Both the position numbers and the translations under genes were made by a program. The notes under the pieces were generated by a model. That model had not been told where the DNA came from. It searched no databases and saw only the letters and a list, made by a program, of their open reading frames with translations. Below are positions 34,927 to 42,783 of a stretch of 64,000 nucleotides of DNA, in pieces. How positions within the stretch are numbered: position 1 is the stretch's first letter; every line of letters starts with the position of its first letter. Source of the DNA: Algoriphagus sp. NG3 (GTDB taxonomy: Bacteria; Bacteroidota; Bacteroidia; Cytophagales; Cyclobacteriaceae); contig NZ_CP139421.1 in assembly GCF_034119865.1 (NCBI RefSeq), positions 1,054,001-1,118,000 on the forward strand, given 5' to 3'.

Positions 34927-35072
34927 TTAATGTGTTTGATGATGGGTTTTTCGAAATTTTTGATCGGTAAATAATAATGCTGAAATTTGTATAGAAATTG
35001 GATTTGGCTATTTTTGAATGATTCAAAAAATCATCAAAACAAAACCCAGATAACTTTAGTAAATTAACCTTT

Positions 35073-37487
35073 ATGTCAGAAGTTCAATCAGTACCTAAAA
35101 CCCTGAATATACCAGACCTTTCTAAAGAAGCAGTGCTTGAAGACTTTCGGGTCGCCATGATCAGCAGGCATGCTTCTCTTGTGGGAAGGAAGGAGGTTTT
35201 TATGGGTAAGGCCAAATTCGGGATTTTTGGAGACGGGAAGGAAATCGCTCAGATAGCCATGGCAAGGGCTTTCCAACTGGGGGATTTTCGCTCAGGATAT
35301 TACAGGGATCAGACATTTATGTTTGCCATTGGGGAATTGACCGTACAGCAGTATTTTTCCCAACTCTACGCTCATACAAATGTGGAAGCGGAGCCTGCAA
35401 GTGCAGGACGCCTGATGAATGGACACTTTGCCACACGGTCTCTCCATGAGGATGGGAGCTGGAAGGATCTGACTAAAATGTATAATTCCGCAGCGGATAT
35501 ATCGCCTACCGCAGCCCAGGTGCCAAAGCTTCTGGGACTGGCGTATGCCTCTAAGCTTTTTAGGGAGAACAAAGGGCTGAAGGATTTGACCAAATTTTCA
35601 GTAAATGGGAATGAAGTCGCCTGGGGCACCATCGGAAATGCCTCTACTTCAGAGGGGATGTTTTTTGAAACCATAAATGCGGCCGGAGTGATGCAGGTGC
35701 CTATGGTGATCTCAGTTTGGGATGATGGCTACGGGATTTCTGTGCCCAATGAGTTTCACACCACAAAGAGCAGTATTTCTGAAGTATTGGCCGGTTTCAA
35801 AAGGACTGATACTGAAAAAGGGATAGAGATTATCCGTGTGAATGGCTGGGATTATGAAGCCTTGATGCACGCTTATGTAGAAGCTGGAGATCTGGCCAGG
35901 ACATCGCATGTACCGGTATTGATCCATGTCCTTGAAATGACACAACCCCAGGGACACTCTACTTCCGGGTCTCATGAGCGATATAAGGACGCCAAGCGTC
36001 TTCAGTGGGAGAAAGAATGGGATTGCCTATCCAAGTTCAGAGAATATATATTAAGTAATGAACTGGCCAATGCCGATACGCTGGATAAAATAGAAGCAGA
36101 GGCCAAGGCTCAGGTGAGGAAAGAGAAAGAAGCTGCCTGGTCTATGTTTTCAAGTGATATCAAAAAGGAACTGAATGAAGCAGTGGCACTTTTGAGAGAC
36201 GCCGCACAACATAGTACCAGAAAGGTAATCATCAACCAGCTTGCGGAAGAACTGTCCAAGACTATAAATCCAATTAGGAAAGATGTGGTTCTCGCTGTAC
36301 GAAAGGCACTTTTGCTATTGAGATTGGACTCTGCTAAGGTAAAAGAAGGCTTGAAAGCATGGTACGATAAACAGTCAGACCTGAATGTGGACAGATATAA
36401 CAGCCATCTCTACAGCCACTCACAGTGGAGTGTGTTGAATGTGCAGGAGGTGCCGGCAGTCTATACTGAAAAATCACCTCTGGTAGATGGAAGGGAGATT
36501 TTGCAATCTTATTTTGATTATACACTTGCCAATGATCCGCGGTTCTTCACCTTCGGTGAGGATGTGGGGAAAATAGGCGATGTGAATCAGGCTTTTGCTG
36601 GACTGCAGGCAAAACATGGTGAGCTGCGGGTAAGCGATACAGGAATCAGAGAATGTACTATTATTGGTCAGGGGATAGGCACAGCACTGCGAGGACTGAG
36701 ACCTCTGGCTGAGATACAATACCTTGATTATTTGTTGTATGGTTTGCAGATGCTTTCGGATGACCTGGCTTGTCTTCACTACCGTACCAAAGGGGGGCAG
36801 AAAGCGCCATTGATTGTGCGCACTCGGGGCCATCGCTTGGAAGGGGTGTGGCACTCCGGTTCTCCTATGGGAATGATCCTCTCAAGTCTTCGGGGCATGG
36901 TAGTATGTGTGCCTAGGGATATGACCCAAGCTGCGGGGATGTATAATGCTTTATTGAAGTCTGATGAACCTGCCATTGTCATCGAATGTCTGAACGGCTA
37001 TAGGTTGAAGGAAAAAATGCCGGAAAATCTAGGGCAATATACTGTGGAGCTGGGTAAGCCTGAAATTCTTAGAGAGGGGAAAGACCTGACCATAGTTACT
37101 TATGGATCCATGTGCAAAATAGTGATGGAATCAGCCAAAGAACTTGCTGAAATCGGCATCGAAATAGAAGTGCTGGACGTGCAGACGCTGTTGCCTTTTG
37201 ATGTACACGGGATCATAGGGCAGTCCATCAAAAAGACCAACCGGGTGATTTTTGCGGATGAAGATGTGCCTGGAGCTGGTTCCGCATTTATGATGCAGCA
37301 AGTGATAGAAGGTCAGGATATGTTCAGGTATCTGGATTCAGAACCACAGACTATAGCTGCCAAAGCCCACAGACCAGCGTATTCCTCTGATGGGGACTAT
37401 TTTTCCAAACCTAGTGTGGAAGATGTGGTGGAGAAAGTTTATGCCATAATGAGTGAGGTAAATCCTAAAAAATATCCGGTTTTATAA
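35073..37487 (+). CDS. Fused alpha/beta 2-oxoacid dehydrogenase E1 (branched-chain type)
   Basis: Thiamine-diphosphate-dependent E1 of 804 residues, alpha and beta subunits in one chain. The alpha part (about 1-390) has GDFRSGYYRDQTFMFA, PASAGRLMNGHFATRS and the ThDP segment GTIGNASTSEGMFFETINAAG, where the classical GDG reads IGN; WDDGYGIS follows. A helical linker (about 390-470) leads into the beta part (about 470-804): FTFGEDVGKIGDVNQ, DTGIRECTIIGQGIGTALRGLRP, and VIFADEDVPGAGSAFMMQQ near the end. It decarboxylates branched-chain 2-oxoacids to feed branched fatty acids and acyl-CoAs; E2 and E3 are not in the window. Confidence 0.93.
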   Translation: MSEVQSVPKTLNIPDLSKEAVLEDFRVAMISRHASLVGRKEVFMGKAKFGIFGDGKEIAQIAMARAFQLGDFRSGYYRDQTFMFAIGELTVQQYFSQLYAHTNVEAEPASAGRLMNGHFATRSLHEDGSWKDLTKMYNSAADISPTAAQVPKLLGLAYASKLFRENKGLKDLTKFSVNGNEVAWGTIGNASTSEGMFFETINAAGVMQVPMVISVWDDGYGISVPNEFHTTKSSISEVLAGFKRTDTEKGIEIIRVNGWDYEALMHAYVEAGDLARTSHVPVLIHVLEMTQPQGHSTSGSHERYKDAKRLQWEKEWDCLSKFREYILSNELANADTLDKIEAEAKAQVRKEKEAAWSMFSSDIKKELNEAVALLRDAAQHSTRKVIINQLAEELSKTINPIRKDVVLAVRKALLLLRLDSAKVKEGLKAWYDKQSDLNVDRYNSHLYSHSQWSVLNVQEVPAVYTEKSPLVDGREILQSYFDYTLANDPRFFTFGEDVGKIGDVNQAFAGLQAKHGELRVSDTGIRECTIIGQGIGTALRGLRPLAEIQYLDYLLYGLQMLSDDLACLHYRTKGGQKAPLIVRTRGHRLEGVWHSGSPMGMILSSLRGMVVCVPRDMTQAAGMYNALLKSDEPAIVIECLNGYRLKEKMPENLGQYTVELGKPEILREGKDLTIVTYGSMCKIVMESAKELAEIGIEIEVLDVQTLLPFDVHGIIGQSIKKTNRVIFADEDVPGAGSAFMMQQVIEGQDMFRYLDSEPQTIAAKAHRPAYSSDGDYFSKPSVEDVVEKVYAIMSEVNPKKYPVL

Positions 37488-37510
37488 AAAATGCGGAAAA
37501 TCATAACAGT

Positions 37511-37540
37511 AAAAAGCCCTCAGATGCAGGGCTTTTTTTA
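37511..37540 (+). terminator. Terminator after the E1 gene
   Basis: AAGCCCT and AGGGCTT pair around CAGATGC, followed by a run of T and preceded by a run of A, about 25 bases after the stop. It could work in both directions. Confidence 0.85.
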
Positions 37541-37616
37541 ATGGTTGTTCATTTCGAGACTTAACATTTGGTCGCCAACCGCACAAAATCGGAATGACAT
37601 TGTAATGTTATCTCGA

Positions 37617-37630
37617 TCCGCCGCGGCGGA
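37617..37630. repeat. Dispersed palindrome TCCGCCGCGGCGGA
   Basis: A perfect 14-bp palindrome within TCTCGATC...GAGAGATC, in the style of dispersed repeats found between Bacteroidota genes. It lies 26 bases beyond the 3' end of a minus-strand lipoprotein gene. Confidence 0.6.
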
Positions 37631-37655
37631 GAGATCTAAAGCAATACTACAAAAT

Positions 37656-38327
37656 TCACCTTCTAGTTATTTGAGAGAGCGTTACTTCCGGGCTTGATAC
37701 CTCATTACTCCGATTGAGCGCCCTATCCTGAACAGCCACATCAATTCTTAAGGTATCGTTTCTGAAAATAGCTTCCCAGCCTGTGGATAGCATGGCATAC
37801 CTAATATTTCCTTCAACTGCCTGTTCCACATCCGAAGTCAGCATTCGTGGAAAACGTCCATTAAATGTGGTGTAATATGGAGGGTCCTGCCATCTGAACT
37901 CGGTAAATTGTCCGTTTCTCTTGATAAAAAACTTTATGAAAATATTGTATTGGTTAGGGTTAGGAACTACCCAGATGGTATCATTTACAGTAGTGTTTCC
38001 TATCAGCGGTCTTACCACCCAATCGATTGGGTTGTAAGATGGTGCTTCCGCAGGTCTATTGGCATAGGTGATGAGATTACCGTTGGCGTCACGCTGGTAG
38101 TCCACTTCATGAAAAGGGGGGGCATTATCTGTACCGGACAAACCTAGGTCTCCTTCAGCATCCTGGAAATCAACACCGATAATCAGGGAATCTGAACCTG
38201 TGGTAGGGACATATTCTATGGATTCGAAGGTGATTTTAGGTACGGAGGGGTAATTGTCCGGTGGACTGATACAGGCAGCGGCGAGTACCAGCAAAAAGAA
38301 TATTCCAAAATAGCTTTTTAAACGCAT
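37656..38327 (-). CDS. Uncharacterised lipoprotein with DxEGDxG motif
   Basis: A 223-residue lipoprotein (lipobox LAAAC, Cys19). An immunoglobulin-like start is followed by VDFQDAEGDLGLSGTDN, a calcium-loop-like acidic motif common in Bacteroidota cell-surface lipoproteins. The C-terminal strand LRIDVAVQDRALNRSNEVSSPEVTL suggests a second Ig-like sheet. No enzyme motif. Probably an outer-membrane surface protein; function unknown. Confidence 0.82.
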   Translation of the reverse strand: MRLKSYFGIFFLLVLAAACISPPDNYPSVPKITFESIEYVPTTGSDSLIIGVDFQDAEGDLGLSGTDNAPPFHEVDYQRDANGNLITYANRPAEAPSYNPIDWVVRPLIGNTTVNDTIWVVPNPNQYNIFIKFFIKRNGQFTEFRWQDPPYYTTFNGRFPRMLTSDVEQAVEGNIRYAMLSTGWEAIFRNDTLRIDVAVQDRALNRSNEVSSPEVTLSQITRR

Positions 38328-38394
38328 AGGGTGAAGGTAAATTTACCACCAAATTATACCAAATCTTTGGTTGCTTGATGCAAAATATAAAACG

Positions 38395-39390
38395 ATGCAG
38401 GATTTTAAAAGTTTTTCAGTTAGGTTAAGAAATTTGAAGCCGGAAGAATTCGAACCTCTTGCACTGGAACTTTTTCAATTCCAATCCCAAGCCAATCCAA
38501 TTTACGGAAAATATCTTCAGGCTAGGTCAATAGATACGCAAGCTGTAAAATCTTTGGATCAGATTCCTTTTTTGCCGATCCGATTCTTCAAAGACCACGA
38601 AGTCATTTCAGGAAAGAAAGCTGATTTTCCTGGGTACTTCTCTAGCAGCGGTACCACAGGCATGATTACCAGCAGGCATTATTTCTGGTCTGAGGAATGG
38701 TATCTGGAACATGCGCAGCAGCTTTTTGAAGAAAAATATGGGGCTTTAAAAGAGTATCATGTACTGGCACTTTTGCCTGCTTATCTTGAAAGAAAAGGAA
38801 GTAGCCTGGTAAGCATGGCTAATCATTTCATAAAGGAAAGTGAGTCCGTGCATTCAGGTTTTTACCTGTACAATCAGGACGAGTTGCTTGAAAAGATGGA
38901 GCTTCTTGCTGGAGATAATCGTAAAATTCTTCTATTGGGTGTCACGTTTGCTTTGCTGGATTTGGCCGAATCAGGTAAAAAATTTTCGCCTCCTTCCAAT
39001 CTGTTGGTAATGGAGACCGGCGGGATGAAGGGGAGGAGGAAGGAAATGATAAGAGAGGAAGTACACGAGGTACTGAAGCCCTTTTTTGGTGTGGACACCA
39101 TCCATTCCGAATATGGTATGACAGAACTTATGTCCCAGGCCTATTCCAAAGGTGAGGGGAAATATGTCTTACCTAAAGCGATGCGCGTTGTACTTAGGGA
39201 CGTGAATGATCCGCTCTCTTTCTCCAGCCGGTCACAAGGGGGGATCAACGTGATTGATCTGGCAAATTTCCATTCTTGTGCTTTTATAGAAACCCAAGAT
39301 CTGGGACGGTTTGATGAATCAGGAAGGTTGGAGGTGCTAGGAAGGTTCGACAACAGTGAGATCCGAGGCTGTAACCTCTTGGTTCAATAA
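38395..39390 (+). CDS. LuxE-like acyl-protein synthetase / acyltransferase
   Basis: A 331-residue protein from the ATG at 38395 (an upstream TTG at 38371 is less likely). It fits the LuxE/PaaK-like part of the adenylating superfamily: IPFLPIRFFKDHEV, the phosphate-loop FSSSGTTGMITSRHYF near residue 85, and LLVMETGGMKGRRKEM. HSEYGMTELMSQAYS is the adenine-binding motif, and IETQDLGRFDESGRLEVLGRFDNSEIRGCNLL the C-terminal part. LuxE activates fatty acids in bioluminescence, but there are no lux genes here, so the role is a different acyl activation. Confidence 0.88.
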   Translation: MQDFKSFSVRLRNLKPEEFEPLALELFQFQSQANPIYGKYLQARSIDTQAVKSLDQIPFLPIRFFKDHEVISGKKADFPGYFSSSGTTGMITSRHYFWSEEWYLEHAQQLFEEKYGALKEYHVLALLPAYLERKGSSLVSMANHFIKESESVHSGFYLYNQDELLEKMELLAGDNRKILLLGVTFALLDLAESGKKFSPPSNLLVMETGGMKGRRKEMIREEVHEVLKPFFGVDTIHSEYGMTELMSQAYSKGEGKYVLPKAMRVVLRDVNDPLSFSSRSQGGINVIDLANFHSCAFIETQDLGRFDESGRLEVLGRFDNSEIRGCNLLVQ

Positions 39391-39441
39391 TTGCTATCTA
39401 ATTATTAATTGAACATATTTGAAGGGAATAAATCAAAACAT

Positions 39442-39561
39442 ATGAAAAAATTAGCCACTGCAGCATTATTGATCGGTATATTAGCCTTGGGAGCATGTGC
39501 TTCCAGTAAGCCTTGTCCCGCATACGCCAAGGCTCCTTCTTCCCAGGACGCCAACAGCTAA
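39442..39561 (+). CDS. 39-residue lipoprotein
   Basis: A very small gene: MKKLATAALLIGILALGAC, then ASSKPCPAYAKAPSSQDANS and stop. It has a textbook lipoprotein signal with lipobox LGAC (Cys19), leaving a mature peptide of only about 21 residues with the CPAY motif. Similar CPAY-containing mini-lipoproteins occur in Bacteroidota. The stop codon abuts a strong hairpin. Function unknown; possibly an envelope mini-protein. Confidence 0.82.
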   Translation: MKKLATAALLIGILALGACASSKPCPAYAKAPSSQDANS

Positions 39562-39597
39562 AAAATACGCTGACTTAATAGTCAGCGTATTTTTTTA
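39562..39597. terminator. Bidirectional terminator overlapping the end of the sigma-54 activator gene
   Basis: AAATACGCTGACT and AGTCAGCGTATTT form a 13-bp perfect stem around TAAT, with A- and T-runs outside. It begins one base after the mini-lipoprotein stop. Its right arm encodes the last residues (KKYAD) of the convergent activator, so one hairpin serves both genes and is part of a coding sequence. Confidence 0.85.
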
Positions 39598-40732
39598 TAT
39601 CTTCCAGACTGATTTCAGTCTCTCCCAGAATCACCAGTCTTTCTACTACGTTTCTAAGTTCACGTATATTCCCTGTCCAAGGGTACTCCTGTAATTTTGC
39701 CAAGGCAGCCTTGCTTATGGTTTTTTTAGCGCCGCCATTTTCCTGGGCTATGTCATCCAGAAACTTATTGACCAAGAGCGGTATATCGTCTTTCCGGTCT
39801 TTCAGGGCCGGCACTTGGATGAGTATTACACTCAGTCGGTGATATAAATCCTCCCTGAATCTGTTTTCTTCAATTTCTTTTTTCAGATCCTTATTGGTAG
39901 CGGCCAATACCCGTACATCTACTTTGATGTCCTTGTCTGAACCCACTCTGTTGATCAGGTTTTCCTGGAGGGCACGGAGCACTTTTGATTGGGCAGAAAG
40001 AGACATGTCGCCGATTTCATCCAGAAACAAGGTGCCTCCCTGTGCCTGTTCAAATTTCCCCTGACGCTGTTTATGGGCTGATGTGAAAGCACCTTTTTCA
40101 TGTCCAAAAAGCTCACTTTCTATGAGTTCGGAAGGAATAGCTGCACAATTCACTGCGACAAAAGGCTCTGAGGATCTATTGCTTTTGGCATGTACCCAAT
40201 GGGCTACCAATTCTTTTCCTGTGCCGTTTGGCCCGGTGATCAGCACCCTTGCATCCGTAGGGGCTACCTTCTCAATCGTATCTTTTACCTGATGTATGGC
40301 TGCTGATTCTCCTACCATATCCAGTTTTTTGGAGAGTTTCTTTTTCAGCACCTTGGTCTCTGTGACGAGTTCCTTTTTCTCTAAGGCATTCCTTACAGTC
40401 AGCAAGAGGCGGTTAAGATCGGGTGGTTTAGGAATAAAATCGAAAGCTCCCTTTTTGGTAGCTTCTACGGCTGTTTCTATGCTGCCATGGGCAGAGATCA
40501 TAATAAACTGAGGGGATTTCTCCAGTGCTTTAGCTTTTTCCAATACTTCTATGCCATCCATTTTGGGCATTTTGACATCGCAGAGCACTAAGTCGTAATC
40601 TTCTTCCAGCAATTTTGCAAAGCCCTCCTCTCCATCCTGGGCTTCAGTTACAATGTATTTCTCGTACTCTAAAATTTCCCGCAATGTTGCGCGGATGACT
40701 TTCTCGTCATCAATGATCAGTATTTTCGACAT
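39575..40732 (-). CDS. Sigma-54-dependent response regulator lacking the DNA-binding domain
   Basis: A 385-residue NtrC/AtoC-type regulator from the ATG at 40732. Receiver domain (1-120): ILIIDDE, Asp in LVLCDVKMP (about 53), Lys in FIPKPP. AAA+ domain (about 140-370): Walker A GPNGTGKE, the sigma-54 loop GAFTSA in place of GAFTGA, Walker B GGTLFLDEIGD, and arginine finger region FREDLYHRL. The chain stops at SLEDIKKYADY, where a Fis-type helix-turn-helix would normally follow, so it must act without its own DNA binding. It lies directly downstream of the RNase P RNA gene; frame upstream of 40732 is not coding. Confidence 0.93.
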   Translation of the reverse strand: MSKILIIDDEKVIRATLREILEYEKYIVTEAQDGEEGFAKLLEEDYDLVLCDVKMPKMDGIEVLEKAKALEKSPQFIMISAHGSIETAVEATKKGAFDFIPKPPDLNRLLLTVRNALEKKELVTETKVLKKKLSKKLDMVGESAAIHQVKDTIEKVAPTDARVLITGPNGTGKELVAHWVHAKSNRSSEPFVAVNCAAIPSELIESELFGHEKGAFTSAHKQRQGKFEQAQGGTLFLDEIGDMSLSAQSKVLRALQENLINRVGSDKDIKVDVRVLAATNKDLKKEIEENRFREDLYHRLSVILIQVPALKDRKDDIPLLVNKFLDDIAQENGGAKKTISKAALAKLQEYPWTGNIRELRNVVERLVILGETEISLEDIKKYADY

Positions 40733-40753
40733 AGTTTCAATATAAATAAAAAA

Positions 40754-41173
40754 GTGCAAGTCTATAAGCCGGGTTCTGTTTCCGCTTCTTTTTTCAGAAT
40801 TGGTTTCTTGCCATTTATCTAGCCCCGACTTCACAATCGGGATCCATCGATCTACCCATTCCGCATAAAAGCGAGCAACTTTTCCCGGAACTGAATCCGG
40901 CGCGGAACCTATTTGATCTTTCAACCCATAAGGTTTGCCTTGCTCCCGATGTCACCATCGGGACGGTGGGCTCTTACCCCACCTTTTCACCCTTACCCTT
41001 CGACAGGCTCAGGGCAGGCCCCGAAGCCGAAGGGCGGTATTTTTTCTGTGGCACTAGCTGTGAACTGACCGTCACCAGTCAGCCCCCTTCCCGTTAGGAA
41101 GTATGGAGCTCTATGTTGCCCGGACTTTCCTCCCTCCCGATAGCTATCGGAAGAGCGACAAGACGACTTGCAC
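40754..41173 (-). ncRNA. rnpB: RNase P RNA
   Basis: The catalytic RNA of RNase P, class A, about 420 nt. The ends pair as P1 (GTGCAAGTC at the 5' end, GACTTGCAC at the 3' end). Conserved core segments are GAGGAAAGTCCGGGC near the 5' end and ACAGAACCCGGCTTATAGA near the 3' end, with GGGTAAGAGCCCACC between. Several peripheral stems are made of palindromes of dispersed-repeat style. The 3' end runs into six T residues, 22 bases before the sigma-54 regulator start. Confidence 0.95.
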
Positions 41174-41293
41174 GCTGCAAAGTACGGTAAAATCTTGCTA
41201 TCGGTTTTGATAAATATCCTTAAAGCTAAAGAAGCTCGCTATATGATTCTATAAGTGGTTCGTTTTCTGCATCTTTTGGATTATCTTTTTCCG

Positions 41294-41773
41294 ATGGATA
41301 AGAAGCAGAACAGAAAGTTTAAAAGACTCATACGGTTTATTAATTGGTATCCGCCATTTCTGTTTTCAGGAATCAGGGTTGTTGATTATGCGGAAGATTT
41401 TTCCCGCTTTCGTACTCGCCTAAAACTCACCTGGTATAACCGGAATTTGGTAGGAGCGGCTTTCGGTGGGTCTCTATATTCCATGTGCGATCCGTTTTTC
41501 ATGTTTATTATTCTGATTCAGTTGGGAGAGGAATACATCGTCTGGGATAAGCATGCGTGTATAGAATTTGTAAAGCCGGGAAAAGGAACCGTTTATGCGG
41601 AGTTTCAGCTTTCTCCTGAGCAGATTGCTGATGTGAAAATGACAGTGGATAAAGAAGGGAAGGCTGTGTTTGAGTTTGCCTGTGAAGTGGTGGATGCAGA
41701 TAAGAATATAGTAGCCAAAGTAAGTAAAGGTGTGTACGTACGAAGAAAAGACTTTGTGAAGCCGAATGGCTAG
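41294..41773 (+). CDS. DUF4442 domain hotdog-fold protein
   Basis: A 159-residue protein from the ATG at 41294; the GTG at 41255 is an alternative. It fits DUF4442, a hotdog-fold thioesterase-like family: WYPPFLFSGIRVVDYAEDF, LKLTWYNRNLVGAAFGGSLYSMCDPFFM (the central helix) and IEFVKPGKGTVYAEFQLS. Probably acts on acyl-CoA or acyl-ACP thioesters in the cytoplasm; activity is not established. Neighbour of a DUF3109 gene 39 bases downstream on the same strand. Confidence 0.9.
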   Translation: MDKKQNRKFKRLIRFINWYPPFLFSGIRVVDYAEDFSRFRTRLKLTWYNRNLVGAAFGGSLYSMCDPFFMFIILIQLGEEYIVWDKHACIEFVKPGKGTVYAEFQLSPEQIADVKMTVDKEGKAVFEFACEVVDADKNIVAKVSKGVYVRRKDFVKPNG

Positions 41774-41812
41774 CTTTAGTTTTCTTAACTTTGCCACCAA
41801 ACAAGCAATAAC

Positions 41813-42376
41813 ATGATTATAGTAGGGGATACCGTGCTTTCGGATGACATTAAGGAGAATTTTTTTGTATGTGACCTAGAAGCATGCAAGGGGGCTTGCT
41901 GCGTGGAGGGTGATGCAGGTGCTCCACTGGAGGATGATGAGACTAAAATCATTGAAGAAATTTACCCTATAGTCAAAGACTACATCACTGAAGAAGGAAG
42001 ACAGGCTATAGCCAGACAAGGAACCTGGGTAATAGACAAGGATGGAGACAAAGGTACTCCGACCATAGGAGATAACCGTGAGTGCGCCTACGCGCTGTAT
42101 GATGACAGGGGTATATTGAAGTGCGGAATAGAACAAGCTTATCTGGATGGGAAGATTTCCTGGAAAAAACCCATTAGTTGCCATATGTATCCTATCAGGG
42201 TGACTAAATATGATCAGTTTGATGCATTAAATTATGACCGCTGGCATATATGCGATCCAGCCTGCCAGCTTGGTTCCAGTCTGAAAGTGCCCATCTACAA
42301 ATTCCTCAAGGATGCTTTGATTAGGAAGTATGGTGAGGCTTGGTACACAGAACTGGTTAATGAAATTGAGGGCTGA
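41813..42376 (+). CDS. DUF3109 family cysteine-rich protein
   Basis: A 187-residue cytoplasmic protein of the DUF3109 family. It carries conserved cysteines in [38 protein letters not shown] and HICDPAC, a pattern suitable for an iron-sulfur or zinc site (related to the CxxxCxxCC YkgJ-like proteins). The family is widespread in Bacteroidota and has no assigned activity that I know. Probably co-transcribed with the DUF4442 gene. Confidence 0.93.
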   Translation: MIIVGDTVLSDDIKENFFVCDLEACKGACCVEGDAGAPLEDDETKIIEEIYPIVKDYITEEGRQAIARQGTWVIDKDGDKGTPTIGDNRECAYALYDDRGILKCGIEQAYLDGKISWKKPISCHMYPIRVTKYDQFDALNYDRWHICDPACQLGSSLKVPIYKFLKDALIRKYGEAWYTELVNEIEG

Positions 42377-42783
42377 TATTTCCTTATATTTTTTAGTACC
42401 ACTGATAGTGGCATTTTCACCTTTGATCAAACCATCCACACTTTTTACGTCGTATGTGTTTATTTCAGACATTATTCAAAATACCAGGCATTCGGCGCAA
42501 GTGAAAAGAGGTTAAAGTAGTCTGATATCCTCGATGTAAAGTTTCTGAGGAAATTAGTTGGTACGGAGTTGGCTTGATCCATACTATAGGCCATCAGATA
42601 AGCGTTTATTTAAAGTTATCGCCCCTTACCTAGTCCCTAGGAAAATAAATCCAGCTCTTATTGTTTTCTTGTATTCGAGCAAGAAGTGAGATGCTGAATA
42701 GTTCGCAAATATTAGTTTATCAGTATGAAATGCATGCATTTGGCATTTTCGGTGAAACTATTGTCTATAAATCCAAATAGAAA
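42377..42783. other. Intergenic region with palindrome AAATGCATGCATTT
   Basis: About 407 bases upstream of the FAD oxidoreductase. The only clear structure is a perfect 14-bp palindrome at 42728-42741, 42 bases before the start codon, a candidate operator for the flavoprotein pair. No gene was found. Confidence 0.5.

Larger units (their letters stand above)
34642..35072. promoter_or_regulatory. AT-rich divergent regulatory region between ald and the branched-chain E1 gene
   Basis: About 430 very AT-rich bases without a gene. Three perfect palindromes stand out: CAAAATTTAATTTTG (34751-34765), TTTAAAATTTTAAA (34784-34797) and CAGAATTTAATTCTG (34912-34926). The first and last share the pattern CARAATTTAATTYTG. 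The region must hold the promoters of both amino-acid catabolic genes. Confidence 0.65.

Noticed and set aside
38395..39390. Bioluminescence operon
   Set aside because: Only the LuxE-like gene is present; no luxA, luxB, luxC or luxD homologue is adjacent.
40733..40924. A 64-residue N-terminal extension of the sigma-54 regulator
   Set aside because: The receiver domain begins at the ATG at 40732, and most of the extension lies in the 3' part of RNase P RNA.
42330..42515. Small frame overlapping the DUF3109 end
   Set aside because: It overlaps the end of a well-supported gene, and has no start context or recognisable features.
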